DNA from: Spodoptera frugiperda
Taxonomy: Eukaryota; Arthropoda; Insecta; Lepidoptera; Noctuidae
Direction: 5' to 3'
Assembly (NCBI RefSeq): GCF_023101765.2
Contig: NC_064212.1
Span: 2,232,001-2,296,000 of the forward strand
Length of the DNA: 64,000 bases
Of the stretch, positions 10,262 to 22,564 are shown piece after piece. The notes beneath the pieces were generated by a model. It saw only the letters and a program-made list of their open reading frames with translations, made no database searches and was not told the DNA's origin. The first letter of the stretch is position 1. Every line of letters starts with the position of its first letter. The translations under genes and the position numbers were made by a program.

Positions 10262-10355
10262 TTAAGCAATACAAAACCAGTATAAACTGACCTATGAACG
10301 TGGACATAGGCCATACAAAGCGAGACCATGATAAACTGGTTCTGTATAGCTTGTT
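10262..10355 (-). repeat. Fold-back family P, copy A
   Basis: Inverted ends AAGCAATACAAAACCAGT and ACTGGTTCTGTATAGCTT enclose an inverted core with CAAAGCGAGACCATG. It matches copies at 18686 and 50308 in reverse orientation. Internal stem CCTATGAACGTGGACATAGG. Confidence 0.75.
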
Positions 10356-10767
10356 GTGGTATCGTGTGTACATTGAAATTCGTCGATCGCGTGCCAGAGT
10401 TTATAGGACACGGGGTAATTAGAAAAACATTAAGATTTAATTGCGAATTACTTTCAATTAAAGTGCTGTACAATAAAATGTGGGATTTATTGTTATGATG
10501 ACGTGTACGTACCTATTTGTAGCGTGGTAATGGTGGAGTTGAATACATTTTTGGCACCAGCTGCTATTTTTTTCATGAGTATAAGAACCGATTAAGGAAC
10601 TTGATCAGATAAGGGAAGTATCACTTTCTGCTAAACCTGAACCTTTTTTATTGCAATCTTCATTTCGCTTTCTAAGTTTGGAAATTATTAATACGTTAAT
10701 TACGTTATTTCGAAATATAAAGCTAATTAGCTTTTTCTGTAGGAATTTCCGCAATGTAACGTTTGCA
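10356..10767. other. Interval with no recognised feature
   Basis: AT-rich spacer between fold-back P copy A and SINE-2. The frame on the minus strand at 10605-10850 runs into the SINE and is not a gene. Confidence 0.5.
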
Positions 10768-10960
10768 CGACTACACGGTTGAAGCAGTGGCTGCCGCGCA
10801 ATCTGTAACGCGTTCGATTCCCGTACAGAGCAACTATTTGTGTAATCCACAAATTGTTGTTTCAGGTCTGGGTGTCATATGAACTTGTATGTTTGTAATC
10901 GCATCCACGACACCGGAGAAAATCGTAGTTTGGGGGAACGTTTTATATAAAATAAAAAAA
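10768..10960 (+). mobile_element. SINE-2 copy
   Basis: A tRNA-derived head (CTACACGGTTGAAGCAGTGG ... GTTCGATTCCCG B box near 10813) is followed by a body TTGTTGTTTCAGGTCTGGGTG and a 3' end CACCGGAGAAAATCGTAG plus A-rich tail. The other copies are 11242, 28478 (-), 31148, 34992 and a fragment nested at 26216 (-). Such elements use LINE machinery and an internal Pol III promoter. Confidence 0.75.
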
Positions 10961-11241
10961 CGTCTAAGTATCAATTTAACAAGCCCAAATCACCAGTATC
11001 CACCCATTAAAACGGAACATTTGAATATTTCTACTAAAAATATGAATATTAGAGAGAAAATATAACGTTCACATAATTTTTCAGTGATCTATTTTATGAA
11101 TATATTAGTGCGCGTCGAGAGAAGCCAATAAATCTGTTAGCTTTTAGATTGGGACGAATTTATTATTTGTTGTGAAGAATATAGTGAAGCTACTGTTGCA
11201 GTTGAGGAAGTATATAAATAAATATACAATATAAAACTAAA

Positions 11242-11338
11242 TTGACTGCACGGTTGTATGTATGTAAACGCACCCACGACACCGGAGAAAATCCTAGTGT
11301 GAAACAACGTTTTTTTAAAAAGAAAAAACGTCTGGGAA
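11242..11338 (+). mobile_element. SINE-2 copy with internal deletion
   Basis: The head GACTGCACGGTTG is joined directly to the body ATGTATGTAAACGCACCCAC and the end GACACCGGAGAAAATCCTAG. About 100 bp, including the B box, is missing. The A-rich tail runs into AAAAAACGTCT, as in the upstream copy. Confidence 0.7.
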
Positions 11339-12331
11339 CATCTTTTTCCATACATATATATTCCGCCCAACTCATTCTTATGGGATAAAAAAGCCATTAG
11401 TATAAACCAATTAATAATATTAAAGTATTCACTCATACTTCAAAAATAATATCACATCAACAATTACATAGTTCAAATATAAATAATCTATCAACAGCAC
11501 AAATCACATCAAAATCAGCCCATCAGTTTCCGAGTACACAACACACGCACGTGTTTACAAACAATAGTCCCATTTCGCATAGCAACAACACCAGTAGCAA
11601 ATCTTTTTGACATTCAGAAGCTACTATCTACCTACGCCCCATATATTACGAGACGCCATGTTTTAAATCACATAGGACCAACGGTTTGTATACAAAGCAG
11701 TGAATTGTTGGGATATAAATTCAAAGCCGCGCTAAATATAACACTGCATGTGAAATATGTCGGTCGATCTGATCTGGGATGGACAGAAGTCCGAGACATT
11801 TTGAGTTATGTATACTTTTTTATGAGTATTTGGTGACTCACTTCTGCAGTGGTTTAAAAAACTTTATTCTTAATAAAAACATACAATGCCACTTACTAGA
11901 GAACAACACTAAGAAAAAAGGTACATATAGTTTGTCTTGTCATTATCAATCCGGTACAGACTATGTTGTCAGTCAGGTACTATGTTAATACATGTTTCTT
12001 GATCAAAAAAAAATTGGAACCTAAGCTCTAGTGGCCTTATCTCTATTCTCTCTCATCTCTAGATATAGCGTAGTTGTTGAATGTGAACAAAAGTTAGATA
12101 AAATCAATGATACACAGAAACAAACATGATACTGGATTGTTCCTGTTATTTTTTATTTGTCTATCAAATACATTTTGTGGTATGCCATTTTTAATTCTGA
12201 AACTATAAAACTGCACGCTTGTATGTCAGCAAAACATGGACACCAATTAACTCTAGCAACGTTTGTTTGCAAAGAAATAAATGAATTTATATTTCAATTT
12301 CAAAATTGTAAAAGTAAGCTTTCAAATAAAA
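11339..12331. other. Interval with no recognised gene
   Basis: AT-rich, with several short frames on both strands, none with a recognisable domain. No repeat family is identified. Confidence 0.5.
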
Positions 12332-12472
12332 GACTATCTAGCGGGTTACCGGGGCTCCAGCTCGAAGAGCAAGAGTATAAACGGGGTGGTTTTTAGTTAA
12401 TAAGAGTTTTATACTCCCTCTCGCCTCGCCCAAGGCGTGAGAAGAAATAGTATGCCTTTCCCCCTTCAAAAA
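12332..12472 (+). mobile_element. R1-tail copy
   Basis: Starts at GACTATCTAGCGGGTTACC, a few nucleotides inside the common breakpoint. It carries the GGGGTGGTTTTTAG and AAGAGTTTTATACTCCCTC blocks and ends CCCCCTTCAAAAAA. It is diverged relative to the 27435 copy. Confidence 0.75.
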
Positions 12473-15400
12473 ATATCATATCTGATTTTATATTTAGTAA
12501 AAATTTTTTCGTCTGTTGTTCAAAATTATGAAAATTAATAATAGGTAGGTACTTAATTATCTGTAATATTCTATTAAATTATACCAAATACCCACGTCCT
12601 ACACAATATTAACGCGTCTCATAAACTATAATAAAAGTACCGAACGTATGAAATTAAAAAAAAAAATGTAAAAAAAAAACACAAAAGCCATTGGACTTAA
12701 AATAAACATTTCGCCAATCCAGTCTATGTGAAATTATATATAAATAAAATTACTGTCAGTCAGTTAGTAACATATGTTCTATGGGAAGCCATTCGTTTTA
12801 TTAATCGCCTATTTATATACTAACAACTGTTTTCGATTTGTCTGTCTGTCTATGAGTTTAGAAAAGAAATGTAGGTATCATGAATTAGATGAGAGTTTTC
12901 ATATAATTCTGGGATGTGAATGTGAGTTTGGAAGAGATTTTAGTGAATTTATTTATGAGTACTACTTATATTAAGAAAATATAATGATGTTAGGCTTTTT
13001 CTATGTCGTGGTGCTGACCACCGGACCTGGTGGTCCGGTTATCTCGTGGTGGTCCGATGGATTCAGTGGCCGCGGAAGCTCCTTTTTCATAGACTGATGA
13101 TGTGATGTGACGCTTTTACTTTCTTAGGCAACTGCCTATGCGCAGTGGCCATATATGCAAATGCGTATATCTAGTGCATAGATAATATATTTTTGTCACC
13201 ATTTGATTAATCTGTAAAATCATAGGATTAACATAAGGCTTGAGAGATAGCGTGATTCGACAGCGCAGCACTAAGACTTTTAACTTGTTAAACGAGACGC
13301 TTAAATACATTAAGTAACATTTAAAAGGCGGTGCTTTTGACAGATGAAAGATAGAAAATTGTCAGTCACGCGTTAAAACCGTATTTTAGTGATAAAACTC
13401 GATACATTTTACGAACGTACTTAATTGATTTTTATGATGATTTTATAGCTATCGTAATAATAACGTAACATCACGACTATAATACAAATTATGAATAGAA
13501 GTGTAGATTTGTAAGAAGTCTTGAAGACATCTAACAGATATCTTCATGACTTTAACAGATTTTAACAGATTCTAACAGCTAATTTTCTCCAATCGTTAAC
13601 TAAATCTCCTCACTTGGCAGGCGTGTTGGGGATCATAATTTAAAAGTTGAGTGAGTGTTATTGGACATCACTGTTGCTGCTTAGCTGCTTTAGTTCCTAA
13701 TTCTACTCTTGAAATGCCCGTGAGTAGAAGCAATAAAGCAATCATCAATGATTTTCATTTCGTCCTACTCTACTAGGGTTCGGACTCGCGGCTAGATTGA
13801 AGAGTTGTTCATTGGTGTCAACTTGACTTCGAAACATAGTTCACACTCGGCCACTGTAGGAGGAGAACGGATTTTCCGATTATTTTGTGATTCGAAATCA
13901 AATCTTTTTGTTCGGTAGTGGTGCATGAAACCAGTTGAGCCACAAGACATACAATTCAATATACGTTCTGTATTCATCGGCATTCTTGATTAACGATTGA
14001 TAAAAAACTGTTAGTCACGCATTTAATGATAATGTACAAATGTTCATACGTTTAACGACGTATCAACGAGTAATAGTTTTTTACGTTATTTTTATAGTTA
14101 TCGATCCTAATAAAGTTTATTAACGAAACAATAGCTGGGGGTGTGGTTTCGGAGTTAAATTGGAAACAGTTAACGGCTGACGGTTATATAATCAAAACGT
14201 TTAAATAACTAAAGTTTTCGTTGTTGTTAGTTTGTTGTGTGAATAGGGTTCGGTATCTAACCTTCTGTTTAGGTAATCGAAATTGATTATTTCGATTAGG
14301 TATGATGTTATTTTTGGTATTGTCTTGTCAGGAAGGGTTTAGTCAAATACTGTATTCTATTAATTCAAAACCTATCCTTTTTGAGGAGTCAAAGTCAAAT
14401 CATAAATATAGGTACCTACTTTAGAAATGTCAACAAATAAAGAATAGAAGTCCAGCAGGTATATTAGTGTTCGTGCACATAGGAACCTGTACTAAAGGAT
14501 ATATACAATAATCCATACATAAAAACTCCTATAATTTATAGCCACGATAAAAAATAAGTACTCAACAATCTTTAGTCAGACATAAAAGTAATTCTAGTAT
14601 TTAGTTTTATCGATATATTTTTAAAACTTCACTATCGCAACGAAAGATTGCGCAAATGTCTCACATAAAGTGATTCTAATTAGTCAGTTGAATCAACGCC
14701 ATAATTAATGATCCGATCTCAGGACATACGATTTAACTTGAAAGACTATTTATTGCTTTGCTACATTGTACGGAGTATAATCAGATTAGGGATGGGATTG
14801 CTTAGTTGACTATCGAATTTTATCGATAGTTTTCTAATGTGGACTATGTTCTTGCATATTTTTTTTTAGAATTGAGGGTTTATTGTTAGTAGTTTCGGGC
14901 TTTTTTACTTTAATTATTTTATTCAAATTTTTGTTAATTTTCTACCAATTTAGTAGAGTGACATTACAAAAACCTACATAGCATTTTGCGAACATGAAAT
15001 GTCATTCACACTATTCTAATTGAACTTTCGAAATAAAGGGAAAAAGTTCACATTTTTGTGACATTGTGAGTCATTAAAACCACCTTTAATTACTAAGGAC
15101 ACGACATAAAATGCCATGGACGGAGAGTACATGCAATCCCGTTATTAAAAAGACAAAAAAGTCCAACCACATTCGTGTTTATTCGTACCAGTTGAAAACC
15201 TCATTTTTTATGACGCAAGAAGACATCGTACGTATTAAAAAAATACTTAAAAAGCAATCCATTAATGTATTTCGCTATGTAAACACTCAAGATCAATATA
15301 CAGCTATTAGAACAACACTCAAATAGTAAGCCAAAGACGAAATGTCTGTTCTAAAAATAAAAATAAAATATCTGTGAGTCTATCTGCGGAACAGTTAAGC

Positions 15401-17692
15401 CGACGGCAACGGCGGGTTAGCACCATTTTTGTCGAGATTTATCGAACAATTCTTTCATCGTATATTTTATTTATAAATCTTAGCACAACACTAAAACTTC
15501 TGCCTATGTTTGAGCTGTCACAAAACAATTCGTACCGTATGATTTAATAATCGAGTTTAGCTACGTCACTAGCCTTCCAATCGAAAACAATATTCAATGT
15601 AAAATCTAAATATTTACTTGACATTTTAGTTTTTTTTAATCGTTTTCTTCACCTTGACATTCACATATCTAATTCTGTTTAAATGCAGAATTAAGATTTC
15701 ACTTTTTCCTCGTCTCCCATCTCTATCGGCTATGGCATGCGACTAGGACCAATTAACCGAAGGAAATGCCCTTTAAGGTATTCCACCACGTTGGATAAAA
15801 TATTTCAGAATGTCCGTATAATATATAGAATAGTTCTTTTTAATTCCTTATAGGTATTTTATTAATAGACTCTCAAGCTTAGTGCATGTGAGTGCGGGTA
15901 AGGCAGGCGTTTTAGCCCATCACCTGCTTATAAACATAACTGGCTTTCGCTAGACCACCTTTTTTCATGCTAGAATTTATGCGGTACGAAAATAACCCTT
16001 AATATACTATTTCTAAACCCGTTTCCTCGCAAGCTATGCATCGAGATTCTTGAATGGAAATTAGAAAAAATAAACAGTGATGGGAAAAAAATGTTGCGGT
16101 GTTTTAAAGTTGATTAAGTCGTTTTTGTTTTGTATCCGATTGGCAATTAATAAAAGTTTGTTGTGTTGTGTGTATATTTTTATATCTTGTAGATAATATC
16201 TTAGATTTATGTCTTATCTGTCCTTAGGAGGCATGTCAATGCATCAATTAATATACTCATGAATATGGAAATTTCATAGGTATTATTGTATCTATTTCTG
16301 ATATGCCAAAGTCAAATGCATTTTTTTCAAACGTATTCTTTACCTACTCATATTGCGGAGTGAAAAAACTACACAAAAAGTTAGAATTACTATAAATACA
16401 GATTTCAATGAAAAGGTAAATCTCTCATCTCTGTCTTTCAATTTCAATTTTAATCCTTTATTCATAATTTTAAAACAAGATTTTAATATTTCTGTATCAA
16501 AAACGATGAGAAACTAAGAAATGGCGACAGTAACTGGATATTTTGATATAAAACTAAACTTCACGAGCTAAATGTAAGAGGTTTATTGTTAATCTGTTTA
16601 CATTATGAGCCCTTCAACACGTCCAGAGTCACGTAGGAACGCATTAAAACCTTATTTTATAATAAACATTAAAACGATATCATTTTCAAATGCAATTCTA
16701 AAAAAATAACTATAAAAACTAAATCCAAGCAGTATACAAAATGTTTAAGGTTGTATATCATCTTTATTTGCACATAAATAAAAAAAGTTTTTAGTAAAAA
16801 AATAAAATATGTAGTACGAATTGCTAAATTCAAATGAAAAAAAGTTTTTATTGCGCTACCGCCTGTTCGCTGTCGACCACATAACTTTTTAATCGTCTAA
16901 ACTATTTAACGGTTAAACTAACATAACTAACCATATTTTTAATAGTTATTTTCCATGTAGAGGTAAACAGAGTTTTCAGGGAATTTTAATAAAAATATGA
17001 CTAGATTGAAATTGATGGAAAATTTGGTGGCATCGTCTTTACTTCCTCAGAACTTATAAAGTAAAATTCATGCTTATTTTAAGAAGAATTACTGCATTGA
17101 GTACCGAACTATTTTTTAAATAAGTATTAAAATATCGTACTTGGAACGCAGTTCTAAACGAAACACAATATATTTTCTACAGAGTGTCTTATACATTAAT
17201 ATTAAAATGTAGTAATAAAAAAAATACATACATAAATCGCAAATTAAATCCTAAAATAAGTTGACAAAATCTATGAAATACAACACATCAATTTCAGAGA
17301 AAACGACTAGCAAACACATTTTTCAAACAATCATTTTAAAACAAAGGCCATGCCTAACAATCTCAAATACATACTTTTAAATTAAAATGAAATAGTCGCC
17401 GCCATTTCTATGCAAGATAATGTTTATAATTGAGCTATAAATAAAGTTGTTGGGGTAAGCAGAACTGTCCGCCATAACCTAAGAGATATTTATGGGAAAT
17501 CCTATGTCTATTGTAAAGAATTTCAATAAGCAAGTGTTGGGTTTCTTTGGTGAAGATATTTTAAATATTTCTTGGTTGTATCGGGTTCGTATTTTTGTGC
17601 TTGGAAAAGCATGAGCATTTGCAATGAGAAGAAAGATATAATAGTATGTTTTACTATAATCAATGTCACTTTTAGGAAATAAAGTATGGCGA
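12473..17692. other. 5.2-kb interval without a supported gene or full repeat
   Basis: The longest stretch of unique-looking AT-rich DNA in the window. A GC-rich patch at about 13010-13080 carries repeated GGTGGTCCG-like words (ACCACCGGACC, GGTGGTCCGG) and may be the remnant of a GC-rich element. Frames at 12774-12974, 13792-13983 (-) and 15111-15326 have no recognisable domains. A candidate for unique-sequence regulatory content, but nothing specific is seen. Confidence 0.5.
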
Positions 17693-17818
17693 CACTTGAC
17701 AAGTGACAGGTGACAGAGGTCGCACATAAGACGATCGACGCCCAAATTAACGGATGACGTCATAAATCCTACATTGCACACATATATAAATTTAAGTACA
17801 TGCGAATAAACATGGGAC
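17693..17818 (-). repeat. Repeat D, partial copy
   Basis: Reads TATGGCGACA, then a CAAGTGACAGGTGACAGAGG block, GTCGCACATAAG and AACGGATGACGTCATAAATC, which is the reverse complement of the right half of repeat D. The left half (CGACCAGGCG) is absent. Confidence 0.65.
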
Positions 17819-17861
17819 ATTTTTCGAAAAACCGAAATAACAGTAATACTACTATTTGCCC

Positions 17862-17926
17862 TATCCGGGAATCAAACCGAATTTTCCTGGCATCCAACCG
17901 ACCACTCGACCAACGAGACAGTCAAT
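17862..17926 (-). mobile_element. SINE-1 head fragment
   Basis: The tRNA-like head only, in reverse: CCGGGAATCAAACCGA (B-box region) and CCACTCGACCAACGAGACAG (A-box region). The SINE body is missing. Confidence 0.6.
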
Positions 17927-18685
17927 AGTAAAAAATATAATATCTTTATTTATTTAATCCTTTCATATCTATAAATGGCTGCATAAAATTCGTTGCATTT
18001 ATGGCAACAGCAGTTGATAACAACTTGGCTCATAGCTCGTTATCAAACATTTTTGCCACATTCATAATTACGTTTTGTTTGGATTAAGTGTTAATCTACA
18101 CTTGGCAAGGTTTCGATAACTCGGATTATGTAAGGATGAACGATTTTGTGACGTATCACGTCTTGTCAAGGTTGTAAAACTCATGTCGGTGTTTGCGTTC
18201 ATGTACCTACTGATGTGTAAAATGAAAAAAAAATGGCTTGGTTACTAATGATTTTGTTATAAGGGATAATTATTATAGATTAGAAAGAACAAAGTTTACT
18301 AATCCAGCATTGCATTGCAGATTAAAATATAAAACGTCACCTTATAGCCAGAAAAAGATAAATTTTAACACCAATAAAATAACGTTCAAATTCGAAGCAG
18401 TAACCAAAAATATCATATTTCTCGAAATCGAATTAATTTTATTTATTTTATTTTTACAAACTCGACCCAAAAACACCAAAATCCAAACAAAAATTATTCA
18501 ATACACAAAAAACCCTTCATATAAATTCGATTATTTTACAAGAAAAAACGAAAACAAATATAAACGACAGGTAAAAACAATAAAATTCAAAAATATACAC
18601 GAAACCTACTATTTGATAAACATTTCAAATTTAAATGCGCAAACGCAGAAGCAATGGATCGTTGAAATAAACATTAACCAAACAA

Positions 18686-18780
18686 ATCAAGTGATACAAA
18701 ACCAGTTTACCATGGTCTCGCTTTGTACGATCGTTTCACACTTTCGACGATCAGTTTATACTGGTTTTGCTTAGCTTGAT
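18686..18780 (+). repeat. Fold-back family P, copy B
   Basis: Exactly 95 bp between ATCAAG and CTTGAT. The inverted ends ATCAAGTGATACAAAACCAG and CTGGTTTTGCTTAGCTTGAT enclose CATGGTCTCGCTTTGTACGA. It has the same length as copy C at 50308. Confidence 0.8.
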
Positions 18781-18948
18781 GACTAGCCATGTGTATGTAT
18801 ACAATATCCCGTTAGAATAACAATCAACGGGTTTTTAAATTACATTATCTATAGCCATAATAATTATAGACTTCTATGATCTTATAGCCGCAATAATACA
18901 ACTGAGAGTGAGGTTTCAGATTCGATACCGTGTGTATATGAAATAATA

Positions 18949-19160
18949 AGGCAAACGAACAGACGGGTCACCTGATGGTAAACGGCCAGCGCTACCCATT
19001 GACACCCGCAACACATAGAGGAGACACAGGTAGGTTCTCTTCATGAAGAGGTACCTTTATAAACAGGAATACGCTGTTTTCTTGAAGGTTTGAAGGTGCA
19101 ATCGGTTCGGAAATACCGCCGAAGCCGAAGACAGTTCATTCCACAGGTAGGTAATGATAC
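18949..19160 (+). repeat. Repeat F, variant with GGAATACGCT arm
   Basis: Opens with GGCAAACGAACAGACGGGTC and CACCTGATGGTAAACGG, then AGGAATACGCTGTTTTCTTG, GGTTCGGAAATACCGCCG and CATTCCACAGGTAGG. The later part differs from the 33678 copies but matches the start of 53086. A second subfamily, or a fusion of two repeats sharing the opening. Confidence 0.6.
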
Positions 19161-19231
19161 TGCTATCACTATTCTTCTTGCGGTTATCGTAAGAACCAAT
19201 TAAGGGGCTTCATAAAGTAAAAGTGTTCGGG

Positions 19232-19356
19232 CTTTTTTTAATGGCGAAAATATTACTTCTCCCGTCTTGGGCGAAGCGAGAGGGACTGTCACTTGTCGAG
19301 TGACTAAACACCACACTATTCCTATTCCTGCTTTTCGAGCCGGTGCCCCGGTTACC
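19232..19356 (-). mobile_element. R1-tail copy
   Basis: A T tract followed by ATTACTTCTCCCGTCTTGGG, GAGAGGGACTGTCAC and CTGCTTTTCGAGCCGGTGCC. Diverged. The 5' side is cut at GGTTACC, slightly inside the usual breakpoint. Confidence 0.7.
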
Positions 19357-20056
19357 TGTTACAGCGCCTTGTGATCAACGTGAATCTTTTATACTGCGAA
19401 TTTCATCCACCATCAGACTTAGAGATTATGGCAAATTCCTCATGGCGACGAGACCTATGGTCTGGCAGTGGATAGTGGCGGACTTTTTGCATTCTGTCCC
19501 ACAAAATCACCAGAGTCACGTTCCAATTAGTTAAATTAATTATTATGGATTGAATTAAGGATATTATTAGTAATTAACAATTATGTCTGTTTTATAATTA
19601 TTTTAATTCGATGCATCATGACCTAATAAATATGTGCTCGTAATTTATACATATTATGGTGTTAATTTTCCTATTGATATTGATATTACCATTGGATTGT
19701 CCCAATAGTTAATGTGTTCAGATAATAAAGTGCAGTGACCGAAAACTAAGTATTTTTAATTAGTTTTTTCCCTAAACATGCATTGTTTAAGGTTAAGGAT
19801 AAATGTAACTTAAGTCTGTACCTACTAATTAAATAAGGAGGAAAAATTTGGTAAGTTTTTTGCATTGAATATGCTCCAAAACTACTGCATCGATTGGATT
19901 GAAATTCTTTCACGTTTGAAAAGTTTTATTTGTAAAAGTGACGTAAGATGAAAAAAGAAAATTTACCTACGTGGTAGCAAAGATATTAGTTATCACAATG
20001 CAAGCGTACTAAGAAACGCAGATTGTCGCGATAAATAAAAAAGAGTTAATATAACT
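19357..20056. other. Interval with no recognised feature
   Basis: AT-rich sequence with no coding or repeat signal beyond a short chance frame at 19343-19534. Confidence 0.5.
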
Positions 20057-20157
20057 GAATAATACATATTAAATGACAGTTTTCAATTTTACATTCAAAG
20101 ATATTTAGTTACACAAGAATAATACATATTAAATGACAGTTTTCAATTTTACATTCA
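20057..20157. repeat. Local tandem duplication, period 60 bp
   Basis: A 41-nt block beginning GAATAATACATATTAAATGA occurs at 20057-20097 and identically at 20117-20157. The absence of mismatches suggests a recent local duplication. Confidence 0.85.
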
Positions 20158-21137
20158 CAAGGATAATAAAAAAGATTGCAAAATCCACAATTCTACACTA
20201 TATCGATAAACAAATATTTCCATTTCAATCGACATAAAACAAAGAATCTAATACTACATTTTTAAACTATTTTTAACCCAACTAAAAAAACTACAGTTCA
20301 ATGAAAGCACTGACCTGAACAAATTCCAAACGGTCGCGAAAATCGTTCGAATATTTGACATATGACAGGCTCGAAAAAAAATGGCGGTTTTTCTAATCTT
20401 TTTATTTCGTTTTACATGAAGGGTAGTCAAATAATATTTGGAACAAAAGTGCTATCATCGTTGACAGACGTTTTCGTCTGATGGTTAACCAAAGTGACTT
20501 TTTCTTTGACAAAAACAATAAGGTCACGAATCACGAAGTATACTTTAAATTCCAAGATGTCTGCGAGCAATTTCATTTTGGCGGTTATTTTCATTGAATT
20601 AAAAATGGAACATTAATTTTCTTTGTTCAAATATTTGTTTATATGTGTCTATGTTACTCAAATTATATTATCTTTTTATTTTATTTTGCATGTTAATTTC
20701 ATTAAGGCCATTTGAAAATATTAATGAATGAGTTTTTGGATATGCGTGAATTGTGGTAAGTTTAATAATAAAAATGAATAGTGCTTTATTATAAAGATTA
20801 CAGTTTTCTTTTCCTAGAACAAAAATTTTAGCACAATCCGTCTAATCCATCACATCAATATTTAGATTAAAGTCCCCACTATAATATTACGACATCAAAG
20901 TTAAAATATTTTCGCTTCTATTCGTTGTTTGTTTATAATAAAAGTAACTTCGGAAACGGTTGCCTTCAGTGATACATCAAAGTCTTTAGATGTAAATAGA
21001 TTCAGAGCAGTGTCTTTGTAAATCGTTTCAAATTAAATGGTAGTTCGCGGTTTACTGTTAAGTTTAATGTAAGAATCCGATCTTTTTGATCTAAAGGGTG
21101 CCATTAGAATTAATGTTCAATACATATTATGTACTTC
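20158..21137. other. Interval with no recognised feature
   Basis: AT-rich, with two GGCGG-containing patches near 20390 and 20580 but no exon or promoter structure that I could support. Confidence 0.45.
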
Positions 21138-21281
21138 TCTTTTTTTTGAGGGGGTAAACCATCCAATGATTTTTCCCGCCTTGAGCGAGGTTAGAGGGAT
21201 TCTCAGACTCTCACTGACTAAAATCCACACCGTTCCTACTTCTGCTTTTCGAGCTGGAACTCCCTCTAGACAGTTCGCAGC
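21138..21281 (-). mobile_element. R1-tail copy
   Basis: A T tract, GAGGGGGTAAACCATCCAATG, CTTGAGCGAGG, CACTGACTAAAATCCAC and CTGCTTTTCGAGCTGG, ending at CAGTTCGCAGC. Part of the GGGGCTCCGG arm is lost. It abuts the RTE remnant that follows. Confidence 0.7.
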
Positions 21282-21285
21282 GTAG

Positions 21286-21390
21286 TTCTTAAGGTGGACA
21301 GACGAATTGATAAAAGTCGCAAGGAGCCGATGGATGCAGATCGCTTTAAACCAGCCGATTCTATGTCCAGCAGTCCTCAGGCTGATATGA
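21286..21390 (+). pseudogene. RTE-type LINE ORF2 C-terminal remnant
   Basis: A frame of 34 codons reading RWTDELIKVARSRWMQIA and ending at TGA (21388). The pattern RWTDDL-KVAGSRWM is the conserved extreme C-terminus of RTE-like ORF2 proteins in insects. After MQIA the original reading is lost, and the remaining sequence (TATGTCCAGCAGTCCTCAGG, CTGATATGA) corresponds to the same region in a shifted frame. No RT domain is present. A dead 5'-truncated copy. Confidence 0.6.
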
Positions 21391-21779
21391 AACTTCTATT
21401 TATTAGTCAATAAAAAATACAATGAACTAATAAAAAAGTCATAGCAACAGTACCTATACTTCAACAAAAAATAGTTTTCTCTACATTATTTTTCTTTTTT
21501 ATTATGCTACCGAACACATATGTTTACGCACCAGTCCGATGCGTACTATTTAGTTTTTTTTTTCTGGCGTTGTACCGTGAATTAGATCACGATTATGTCA
21601 CGAGTCACGTGTAAAATTGTATGTATGTATCTTGTGAACTTTTTGTGAGTTTCATTTTAATAAATACAAACGGCTGTTGGAAAATTTTCTGGTATAATTT
21701 GAGTTACCTATATGATCTCGCAAGTTTTTGGTTCTGTTCTGTGTTGAGTAACAGTACAAGATTTGGAATGAACAACTGG

Positions 21780-22078
21780 ATATCTTGCATCGCACCAGAA
21801 AGATTGGAGAGCCATGCTTCAACACGAATGCGCCGGCTCGACCAGAGCGATACCGCGGCCTCACATAAAACCCACGTGAAACAAAATTGTGTTGTGTTTC
21901 ATTGTATGAACGAGGTCATATCCTCCTAATCCCCGATTCTCAAACAAACCTTAAATACTTAACTCCCAAAAGGTCGGCAACGCACTTGTAACGCCTCTGG
22001 TGTTTCGGGAGACCATGAGCGGCGGCGATTGCTTACTAACAGGTGATCCGCCTGCTTATTTACCGGCTTATACCATAA
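21780..22078 (-). repeat. Repeat F, near full-length reverse copy
   Basis: Runs GAGAGCCATGCTTCAACACG, GCCGGCTCGACCAGAGCGAT, ACGTGAAACAAAATTGTGTT, then CCTAATCCCCGATTCTCAAA, AACGCCTCTGGTGTTTCGGG and GGTGATCCGCCTGCTTATTTACC. Colinear with the reverse complement of 33678-33945. Confidence 0.75.
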
Positions 22079-22564
22079 ATAAGAAAAATGAACTACTATT
22101 TATTTCGGAGAACATAGTGTCGTTATTGTAACTACTTCCTTGTAGAATGGCATAAATACTAAATAATATTATAAAAAAAATGTTCCCTAATCGTCATTCA
22201 TACTAAATAATTGCGTGGCACAATTTTTTATAGGATTTACAAAGAACAGTTGGAAAATAGACAGTAAGACTCGCGTCAACTGTCATTTGTTTGAGAATTA
22301 GGTAAATGAATTTAGGTTACGGAGATTTTTTGGCCTCGGCACGTTACGAGGCGCGGTTTCATCAATTTTGTTTTATAGTTAGATAAAAGAAAATTTCCTG
22401 GTTTTTCTTTTGTGTATGGAAAACATGATTAAGCATATTATTTTGGAGTAATTTGTCTTTTTTTATAGAAAGAAAGGAGTGTTAAATAGATTTAATGCTG
22501 GCTGGCTGGCAGGATGCAATATGTGAATTGTTCATGACAGTTTGAATCCTATATCGTATGCACT
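22079..22564. other. Interval with no recognised feature
   Basis: AT-rich sequence with a short GGCT run (GCTGGCTGGCTGGCAGG) near 22498, just before the coding-like frame. Confidence 0.45.

Noticed and set aside
15111..15326. Lys-rich 71-codon frame with a reasonable start context
   Set aside because: Looks mildly coding-like but no motif or supporting splice or promoter signal could be found.
18238..18774. Longest open frame of the window, 178 codons (+)
   Set aside because: Lys/Asn/Ile-dominated, AT-driven composition, no domain, and its last third runs through fold-back P. Best explained by chance in AT-rich DNA.
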